Assembly: GCA_030015575.1 (NCBI GenBank)
Contig: JASDDO010000028.1
Coordinates: 27,011,154-27,075,153 of the forward strand
DNA: 64,000 nt
Source: Agapanthus africanus
Taxonomy: Eukaryota; Streptophyta; Magnoliopsida; Asparagales; Amaryllidaceae
Reading direction: 5' to 3'
Shown: piece after piece, positions 56,240-64,000 of the stretch
How positions within the stretch are numbered: the first letter of the stretch is position 1
Layout of the letters: each line of letters starts with the position of its first letter
The notes under the pieces: model-generated
Seen by the model: only the letters and a program-made list of their open reading frames with translations
What the model was told of the DNA's origin: nothing
The model's database searches: none
Position numbers and translations under genes: made by a program

Positions 56240-57142
56240 TTATGAGGGTATCTTCCTCAGATGTGCCAGTACATTATAATCTACCTTGTTCTTCTTGGGC
56301 GGGTCTTTGGCTGTGAGCTCTTCGACGACTCTATCATCGAGAGTAATCTCCTCAGGGACTTTTTCCTTCCCTTTGTCTTTTTTGCCTAAGCCTTTGTTTA
56401 AGGGTCCGAGATTCTTTTCAGGCAACGTACAGTTACGCAGCTGAATGTTCTCACAGTTCCTCATCTCTTCTTCTTTTTCGGAGGTAGATCCCTTGAAGAG
56501 AGGGCCGAGGGTTATTTTTTCTTCAAAATCGCTCCCGAAGGTAAGAACTTGAGATTTTGCTCTTGTCGAACCGGTACCAACCATATGACAGTTGCCAGCC
56601 GTTCCTTCACGCTTGTCTTTCACGCTTCTCTGCTCCCGATGGGCTTTGCGCTTCATTTGCTTGAATCGTTGTCGATGGGCAACGTATCCCTGCCACCACT
56701 TCTTGAAGGCATTGCACTCTTCGGTAGGGTGCGTGACCTTCAGATGGTATAAGCAGTAGTTCGGATGTGCATTCGGTTCGTCGGGGTAGGTACTCCCGGA
56801 ATTATTTTCTTTGAAAGGTGGCAGCTTCATTCCCACTGACAGAGCTTTGACGAACTGCTTCCTTATCTTGATTCTGCTCTTGCTGTTGGTAAGGGCACTT
56901 TGATCCGGTTGAGGTACTTTATGGCTTCTCATCACCGGAGCTTTTTCGGCCTGACACCGACGCTTAGCCTTTTCGTAAATGGCCGCTTCACATTCTCGAT
57001 CAGCTTTGCTCTTTTGAAGAGCTTCGTTCAGCAGCTTGTTGATGAGGTCATCTGACGGTTCCATGGATTTTAGTTCTGGATCTGCCCCCAGTTTTTCTGC
57101 ATCAGGAGCTTCTTTGCCATTTATCGATGAGTGAGAGATCAT
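56240..57142 (-). pseudogene. B Gag-like region with second zinc-like motif
   Basis: A 300-codon minus-strand frame. Its first part is charged and helical (KLLNEALQKSKADRECEAAI). It then has YCLYHLKVTHPTEECNAFKK (near 56690-56775), a C-H-H-C arrangement as in Tat Gag zinc motifs, and a basic, Lys-rich stretch (RQRFKQMKRKAHREQR). The end reads EELTAKDPPKKNKVDYNVLA, leading to the protease-like region. The motif probably binds nucleic acid; that is inferred from the family. It is part of a broken gag-pol. Confidence 0.7.
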
Positions 57143-57153
57143 GTGGCAACTCG

Positions 57154-58571
57154 CTACATAATCCTCGGGTTCTTCCGAAGAATCGTCTCCTTCATCAGTG
57201 TCACTGTTTCCATCCTCAAGAACATGCTTGAAGAACTCTTCCAGTGTGAATAGGGTCCGTGCCTCTTGGTTGTATTCCTCCAGTGCATCGATGTATTTTT
57301 ACAGACCCGTACGATTACCATCAAGCTGGACGGGCTTCTTGGCCTTCTTCTTTTTGTTTGAGGACTTCGGAGGCTTGGCCTATAGGTTTTGTCCATCGTT
57401 ACCAACTTTTGGCATTGGGCACGGTTTCAGCATTCCGTCAATAATTTCAGGCTTCAACGGGCTTCCACCTAATCGCCGGACATGCTTGAAGATCCTTCAA
57501 CATTCTTTTAGTTTTAGCCGAAAGGAAAACTTCCCATGGAGCTTCCTTTACAAATAAGCATGATGCCCCCGGTGTATCCACCTTTTTAGGAGCGTGCTGC
57601 TGTGGCGGGTTTAGCTTCCAGTTTTCGGACAGCGCGAACTTGCCCTGTTGGTACTGGTCTTCAATCTAGTTTTTGAAGACATAGCAATCTTCGATTGGGT
57701 GGCCCACTATTCGGTGGTAGGGATAGTAATTGGGATTGTTGACGTCACCCGATTGCAGTGGGCATCTCGGATCCGGTAGAGTGATGAGCCTGTTGCGCGC
57801 CGTCAATTCGAATAATCTCCTCGTTTTATCTTGGGGGAACGAGTAAAGACGTCTCAACTTTTCTTCGAGAGATCTTGGTTTGTTGTTTTGGCGAACAATC
57901 GGTTTCGGGTCACTCGGTTGTTGTTGAGCGTTGGCGACGAAGGTCGCTTTCCCTTTGCTTTTTTCATTCCGAAGATCTGTCTTTGAAGAGGACGGCCTAT
58001 GGCCCATCTGGTCCATTTGGGCTAGTTTGTCAGTCAAGGCCTGGAAGGTGGTCGGCTTGAAGAACATCATAAACTGGGATATAGTTGCTTGAGGATCAAG
58101 GGTCCCCACGAACATGCCTACAGCAGGAGCTTCTTCTATGCGATGTTCGCACTTTGACCATAGGTTACGCCACTGAATTGCGTTTTGAACCCAGTCTCTC
58201 CCGGTTTCACTCTGGCATTGATTAATGTCGTGATTGGGGTGCGCTCGCTTTGGCTTGCGAACCGCTGTGCGAACTGTAGTTCCATCTCCGTAAATGTCTT
58301 GACAGAGTCATTTGGGAGCTCGGAGTACCATTCAAATGCCGTCTCCGACAAGCTGCCAATAAACTGGCGAAGCAACAGTTTGTCATCGCCCCCAGTATTA
58401 CCGCACAAAGCTCTGAATTAAGCAACGTGCTGATGCGGATTGCCCGTCCCCTTATACACATGGAATTTGGGGATCGTATATCCTGGAGGGTACTTAATTT
58501 GGTCGCACCAGCCTAGATAAGGTCATCCAATTCTGACGACTTGTCATGCCGCTTCGTTCGCTTGATGAGCT
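57154..58571 (-). pseudogene. B gag capsid core and first zinc-like motif
   Basis: The minus strand shows DDKLLLRQFIGSLSETAFEW, YSELPNDSVKTFTEMELQFA and RVKPGETGFKTQFSG (58136-58408), the Tat capsid core. Next come KPTTFQALTDKLAQMDQMG and LYSFPQDKTRRLFELTARNR (57750-58060) and YHRIVGHPIEDCYVFKN (57666-57740). The same order stands in the gag of C (30563-32420). The stretch 57154-57405 has only short Ser-rich frames. Gag would form the particle. It is a fossil with several breaks. Confidence 0.82.
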
Positions 58572-60144
58572 CATATTTGTTGAGCTATGTAGTCATCAAG
58601 GGTAGCTTTGGAGATCATCTCCTCCCTGGCTGCTGATAAAGCTGGAGGAGGGTTTGATGTCTTCCCTATGTCGTCTTCAATGATTATTGGAGGGTCTTCA
58701 GCCAGAGGATCTGGCTGGATCATCATCCCCACCATGTCTTGGAACAGATGCACCATTTGTTTTATATTAGCCACTGGTTCCGCGGCCTCTTTGTTTTTCT
58801 TTTCAAGAACCCTCCGTAGGAATTCAGTGTCGCTCTCTTGCTCCTGGCGTTGTTCCGACGATACTTCCGGGCTTTCTTTCTGCCCAGTAAGTGCAGTCAT
58901 CCTTCTCAACATCTCCTGGAGCTTTTGTTGTTGCTCCTGAGCTTTTGTTACAGACCGTGTGAGTGGTCGATGACTTACGGAAGCACGAATATCCTCTTTT
59001 CCGGATGCCATGTAGACGGTATGCACAACCATGCCCCCAGACTTGGGGCTTTGGGTCCACTGCCTTTGAAATTTACCGCGGGCACGGGGATATTCTCCGG
59101 CCTTCTCCTCTTGTGGGAGGTCGAGGTTGAGGGGGTCGTTGCGGCAGGCACCCATGCAGATGATACCTTTTGTGGTATGGCAGTTGGATGGTCCTCCTTT
59201 TGCCAAGCCTTCGTCTTCTTCAGCATGCGAGAGTAATCTTTGTCAATTACAGAGTCTTGGACTTTCCGCCAAACTCTATGGATCTTGGAGGACAACCGCT
59301 GAAGAGGCTGTTCCGGCTTCACCTGTATCATGCTTTCAGTAGGTGGAGGAGACTTCTTCAGTAGGACGGTTGGAGAGTTCTTGCGCACCCTTTTGAGTAG
59401 CTCGAAGCTATTCCCAGTTGGAACAGCAGTGTCAGTTTCCACCGTTGGAGCTGGTGGGGTAAGTCCAGAAGGAGTTGCCCCCAGCTTTTCTCACTCGGCG
59501 CCAGTGGTGACGTCGAGCATGACTTGCGGATGGGATCACCTCAGTTGTAGAAGCGACCTCGTCATGCCCCTTTCTTTGATGAGAGGCTGCTGTTGGTGAC
59601 AACCTGTCGAAAACTGACGTCCGTTGAGAGAGAACGTCTAACCTGTCGAAGACTGACTTTCGAATAGGGGAAGCACTTGTAATAACCTCACTCGTAGTAG
59701 GAGTTGGAACGGTCAGTCTCGCGAAGACCGATCCCTTAGCAAGAGAAGCCCCTTTGACGACTTCGTCTACCGGAGCTGGAATGGCTATCCTTTTCGGTAT
59801 AAACCCTTTAGGTATTGCAGGCCTCTTTACGGGCCCACTGAAGCCTTGGCCCAGTCTGTTAAAGACTGAGGCGTTAGAATTGTATGACCCGTTGAGAGGG
59901 GCCGTGTTAGTTGCAAGCAGATCGAAGATCGACTTCTTTGGAGCCTCATGTGATGTCACTAAAGTATTGAAGCTCATTGGCGGGAGCATGGTCCCGAAGA
60001 AAAATCCAGTGGTGTCTTGAGTCACCTGCTCTACTGGCATTGCAAATATGGAGGCCGCTTGAGGCCCATAAGTCACTCCTCCAGCAGGGACGGAGTGGGA
60101 GTTGCTGTTGCAATTGGTGCAATTGAAAGCCATCGATGCCATCT
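58571..60144 (-). pseudogene. B Gag N-terminal extension with SVFDRL repeats
   Basis: The minus strand opens with MASMAFNCTNCNSNSHSVPA (near 60144). Five related motifs follow: SIFDLL, SVFNRL, SVFARL, SVFDRL and SVFDRL (about 59550-59940), spaced by Pro/Thr-rich linkers with PRLTVPTP-like wording. Downstream (58571-59206) are the VVHTVYMAS segment, a Gln/Glu-rich coiled-coil-like stretch and KATLDDYIAQQI before the capsid core. Similar SVFDRL repeats occur in plant Tat Gag proteins as I recall. Their role is not known to me. The extended frame from 60352 runs into the LTR, so I prefer the start near 60144. It is fossil and broken. Confidence 0.65.
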
Positions 60145-60261
60145 TCTCTTCTGAATGGAGCAAGACACCAAATCTTAGTACCTCAAATTCAGGGGCAACC
60201 ATATTAAACCGTGATTCGTTCGTGAACAAGACACACGAAGTGTGGAGTGGAAAAAGGAAGA

Positions 60262-60282
60262 GGTCCCACCGGGCGTGCCAGA
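60262..60282 (-). other. Primer binding site of B
   Basis: The minus strand reads TGGCACGCCCGGTGGGACC after GATTC next to the LTR end at 60286. It is shared with C and D. I do not assign the tRNA. Confidence 0.8.
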
Positions 60283-60285
60283 ATC

Positions 60286-63200
60286 TGTTTACCGCCGAAA
60301 ACAGAGACGAAACCGCGTAGGTCGTCTTGCCTGAATTTGGGGGCAGATGCACTTTGGATTTATCCGTCCACCTCTCCGAAGATGCTAAGTTGATTTATGG
60401 CCCCGTTTTTCGGAGGTTTAGATGGATGCGGCCGTTGTAGCGAACTTCGTCAGATTCCCCCTCACTGTGAGGTTTTTTTTTATTGTGGGGATGCTCTTCC
60501 CTGCAGGCGCAAACCCCTGCAGTTAATTACGTTATCGCATAGCGATAACCACTTTCTCCTGCTCCAGATGTTCACTTCGTGTCGTGTGTGTTTGTTTTAT
60601 TTTTGGCTGCCCGTGGATTGTATACGGAGACTAATTTGTGTTGTCGCCCGTAGGGTATGAATTAATCTAAATCCGTATTTTCTTAGATTTGGGTTTGGTT
60701 TGATTTAAGGATCATTAATCTCGTTTGAAATTAAGATCAACTTGAATGTTTGTTGAGGATACGTTAGTATAATTTTAGACTAAGATCTACTCAGCAGAGG
60801 TTTTAGATCATTCAGACCCAACAAAAGAGCATTTGGGCTCTATTGCTTTAGTTTAAGGACGTTATGGTCCCTAGATCACCATTTTTGGTATGAGGGTTTA
60901 TTTTAGGGACGTTGCGGTCCACAGCTAGTTTAAGGACATTATAGTCCATAGGGATATGCTCATGGGCTTGGGAGTGCATCCAAGAGCTGTTGGTTGTCGG
61001 GACCCTCCACCTCTTTGATATCGTTGAAGAATTACAACAATATGTATCAGAGGTGTGGAGAGATGTACCTTTGAACCGAACTCCAGATTGAAGGGAGGGA
61101 ACATGGTGGAACGAACATCATTTTAGTGCCATATGTCAGGAAATCATTGGTCATCTTTGGAACTAAGATCGATTTGGGGAGACCTGAGTATAGGAGGACT
61201 CGGTTGATTGATGGTCAAAAGGTTTTAGCCTCGGGAGACTTGGCTAATTTGGGCTAAGGTTGGCCTCTCACAGTATTACATGCTGATATTTTCTTGGCGC
61301 TCACGTGCTCCCACGTGAGGCTCTAAAGCAATGTTAAACACTGTAATTTAGAGCGCTCACGTATGGCATGTGAGACACCCAAGAGTTGGTGTGGTATCCT
61401 TGGGTTCAAATCCCCATCTATGTATATAAGTGTTAAACACTCATGGCCATCACGTGTGGACACGTAAGGCGCCCCCGAGTTGGGCACTGCCTCCTTTGGA
61501 TTTATCCTCCTGTTCTTTTCTAAGTGCTTAGCACTATTGGAGGTCACGTGTGATCACGTGAGGCGCACCGAAATGAGAATTGTCTTTAGGTTTATTGTCT
61601 CTTTCTTTTGAAAGTGCTAAGCAATATTAGAGAGTCACATGGGATCACATGAGGCGCCCCAAAATGGGAACTGTCTTTGGAATTTCCCCCTTTTTCATAT
61701 GAGTGTTGAACAACTGTTTGGGGGTCACGTGGAAGCACGTGAGGCGTCCTAAAATGGGAACTGTCTTTGGAATTTCCCCCTTTTTCATATGAGTATTGAA
61801 CAACTATTTGGGGGTCACATGGGAGCACGTGAGGCGCCCTAAAACAGGGACCATCTTTGGGTTTATTCCCTTTTCCTTTTGAAAGTGCTAAGCATTATTA
61901 GGCGGGTCAGGTGGAATCACGTGACTCGATCTCAGTCGTTCTTTTTCTATGCAGGGTTAAACTCTAGTTTTGTCAGAGGAATTAAATTCCTATATCTTTT
62001 GGAAGAATTAAATTCTTCAAACTTAGTTATTTCCTCTAAATTTTGGAACTGCATGACAGAATCTCCCCGATGAGAATTAAATTCTCAACTTGTGGGGAGA
62101 TCTGCTTCTGCAGACCTCAACCAGAGAAAGACCTAAGTTCATGTTTGGAAGAGTTAAACTCTTGTATAAGGAGATAAAATGATCTCTAGGTCCTTTTTTC
62201 TTACCTAGAGTTTCTTTTCTTCAAAGAGAAATACTCCTCTTTTTTTCTCAAATCTTATGGGGGGTTTCCTCTCTTGTTCCTTTCAGTTTCGGGTCATTTA
62301 TATAGTAGAGGCAAGTTTTTTGATTTAGTTAAGGAAATCTCTTATTGAGAGATTTTCTGATTGATTCGGGGATTTTATCCACCGCTGGATTTTTGATCCA
62401 AGCACTTCTGTTTTACAGAAGATATTTTTCTTGTTTTTAACAATATTGGGAAAATATTTTCCATACAGAGTTTATTCTGTAACTTGGTGATTTTTAATCA
62501 CCATTGGATTTTTAATCCAACGGTGCTCTATTTTACAGAGTGTAATCTTTCTTATTTAGAAAGATTGGGGAAATATTTTCCCATACAGAGCTTATTCTGT
62601 AGCTTGGTGATTTTTAATCACCATTAGATTTTTAATACAACGGCGCTCTATTTTACAGAGAGTAATCTTTCTTATTTAGAAAGATTGAGAAAATATTTTC
62701 CCATACAGAGCTTATTCTATAGCTTGGTGATTTTTAATCCCCATTGGATCTTTAATCCAACGGTGCTCTGTTTTACAGAGCGTAATCCTTCTTGTTTAGA
62801 AAGATCTGAGAAAATATTTTCCAAATAGGGTTTTCATCCCTCTTATTTAGAATTTAATTCTATCGGTTCAGAAGGCATTAGGAACCCTCACGTGTAGCAA
62901 GTAACCCCTATGGCATTAAACTGGTTTGCTTTTATGTAGCAGTCCCAGAGAAAGGTATCACGTGTTGGCACGTGAGCTAATGTTCAGGAATGTCACGTGT
63001 GGCACGTGACCCCCATGAAGTTAAGTCCAGTAAAGAGAATCACGTGCTAACACGTGAGCTTCTCTGGCCTGTTATTTGTTTTGGGAAGGCGCCTATATAC
63101 TTTGTATATAGATGCTCACGTGCCTGCACGTGAGGCTCAATTTCAGCCTTATTTGTTAAGCCCAATGCCTATATTCTTTGCTTCAAGGCGCATCACGTAT

Positions 63201-63323
63201 GGGCACGTGATGCTCCATTTGGGGTTGTACTTCCCATCGCTTTTTATTCATTATTTATTATTATTATTATTTTTATAAGGGAACAAATTAAATAGCTCTT
63301 GGCCGAAAATTTTGGCGGGAACA
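60286..63323 (-). repeat. 5' LTR of B
   Basis: TGTTTACCGCCG...GCGGGAACA, 3038 bases, uninterrupted. The minus-strand TATA box CTATATAAA (complement of about 62297-62306) leaves about 1 kb of U3 and 2 kb of R-U5. Arrays match the 3' LTR: CACGTG/AGTGCTAAGCACT units (61290-61920), TTAAA-centred palindromes (61950-62170) and ~120-base units (62330-62830). Paired CACGTG sites lie at 62895-63060 and 63115-63210. No gene is seen. Confidence 0.93.
62297..62306 (-). promoter_or_regulatory. TATA box of B
   Basis: The complement reads ACTATATAAATGACCC; the 3' LTR copy (complement of 43619-43628) reads ACTATATAAAAGACCC. It is the core promoter candidate of the giant element, with the palindrome arrays both up- and downstream. 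Confidence 0.65.
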
Positions 63324-63328
63324 GATTT

Positions 63329-64000
63329 AAACTCCACAAAATCATTTTTATTGTGGAGTTCAACTCAAAAAGAATTTTTATTATGAAGTTAAACTCCTAA
63401 AGTATTTTTATTGTGGAATTCAACTCTTAAAGAATTTTTATTATGGAGTTAAACTCCAAAAGATTTTAAATGTGGTTAAACTCCTAAAAGTATTTTTACT
63501 GTGGGGTTCAATTCCAAAAGAATTTTTTTATTATGGAGTTAAACTCTAAAAGATTTTAAATGGAGTTAAACTCCTAAAAGGATTTTTATTGTGGAATTCA
63601 ACTCCAAATTTTTTTTTTTGTGGAGCTAAACTCCAAAAAATTTCCTCATTTCTTTTTGAAAAGAAACTCAAATGGATTCTCTTGAAACTCCAAGATTTAG
63701 ATATTGGGTGATGAAAAGAGACCATTTTTCTTCTCTTGATGGAGCCTCAAGAGGTAGGTTTCCCTTTTTCTCACTCTCTCAAATTGGATCTTGAGAAGCG
63801 AGAAGAAATTAGCGAAAATCTTCATTTTATTTGATTGGATATGAGAGTTAAACTCTCTTTCAAAGAGTTTATGGTAAAAAACTATTTTTTTTTTGGGAAA
63901 AGAAGAGTTAAAATCTTAATTTAATTCAGAAAAGAGAAGAAGTTTTTGAACCTTAAGGAAGGAGAAGGAGATACAAAAACCCTAATTTTTTAGGAGAATG
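63329..64000 (-). repeat. 5' LTR of C, part 3 (runs off the window)
   Basis: Resumes C after B with the GGAGTTWAACTCC array (63329-63660), then the same pyrimidine-rich tract as 19300-19660. The window ends at a point matching about 19662, so about 350 bases of this LTR remain to the right. No gene is seen. Confidence 0.88.

Larger units (their letters stand above)
41602..63323 (-). mobile_element. Element B: giant Tat-lineage element with gag, pro and pol
   Basis: A bounded minus-strand element with 3' LTR 41602-47519 (holding a solo LTR), internal 47520-60285, 5' LTR 60286-63323 and target duplication GATTT at 41597-41601 and 63324-63328. Without the solo LTR it is about 18.8 kb. Its two LTRs are then about 3043 and 3038 bases. 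Order on the minus strand: primer site, Gag-like region, protease-like, RT, RNase H plus an extra RNase H of the Tat type, integrase, 3 kb of tandem repeats, LTR. In a hand-compared stretch of about 245 bases the LTRs differ at roughly 18 sites. The coding region is broken in the order of ten or more times. Confidence 0.92.
18884..64000 (-). mobile_element. Element C: outermost Tat-like element, gag-only, interrupted by A1, E, D and B
   Basis: C is the host for every other insertion in the window. Its own DNA is 18884-22216, 29644-34495, 41101-41601 and 63329-64000. On the minus strand its 5' LTR begins at 34043 and runs past 64000, interrupted by D and B. Its primer site is 34019-34039, its internal region runs 34042 down to 20015 (interrupted by E), and its 3' LTR is 20014 down to 18884 and then off-window. 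Without insertions it would be roughly 10-11 kb. Gag-like modules lie at 30563-33984; no RT, RNase H or integrase is visible. The LTR type (GGAGTTWAACTCC arrays) is shared with D. It is the oldest element here by position. It is badly broken. Confidence 0.9.

Overview
The window is flowering-plant repeat DNA with no host gene that I can support. Almost every base belongs to LTR retrotransposons stacked inside one another. Three Ty3/Gypsy groups are present: a Tekay-like chromovirus (family A), Tat-lineage elements (B, C and D) and a non-autonomous element with an Athila-type primer site (E). The AT-rich sequence, giant Tat elements and high nesting depth fit a large, repeat-rich plant genome. 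I cannot name the species.

The nesting can be read from LTR ends (TG...CA) and exact 5-base target duplications. The outermost layer is C, a Tat-like element on the minus strand, and both of its outer ends lie beyond the window. Pieces of C are 18884-22216 (part of its 3' LTR, then internal), 29644-34495 (internal, then the start of its 5' LTR), 41101-41601 and 63329-64000 (more of the 5' LTR). Four elements sit directly in C: A1 (1-18883, its left end off-window), E (22217-29638, duplication GGTCG), D (34496-41095, duplication AGCCT) and B (41602-63323, duplication GATTT). Inside A1 sits A2 (2308-11689, duplication GAAAA). Inside A2's 5' LTR sits a solo E-type LTR (7237-8812, duplication TGCTC). 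Inside B's 3' LTR sits a solo A-type LTR (44412-47281, duplication GAAGG).

The two main families come in forms of different content. A1 carries a gag-pol set and ends in a chromovirus-type C-terminus, whereas A2 carries only gag. B is a giant Tat element of about 18.8 kb without its insertion, with gag, protease-like, RT, two RNase H-like regions and integrase. C keeps gag-like modules only, and D has no recognisable protein. B, C and D share a primer-site type and the same internal minisatellites in the same order, so B-type elements are plausible suppliers of proteins for C and D. All copies are decayed fossils. A2 and E look youngest, A1, B and D older, and C oldest by position.

The most unusual signal is in the non-coding parts of B, C and D. 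Their LTRs and 3' internal regions are built from tandem short palindromes whose arms change in matched pairs while the centre stays the same. There are three classes, with centres like TTAAA, like GTCGAGAGGA and like ATCATGC. One palindrome differs between B's two LTRs by a matched pair of changes. A second signal is a tRNA-like pair of pol III A- and B-box matches, kept at the same place in all five family A LTRs.
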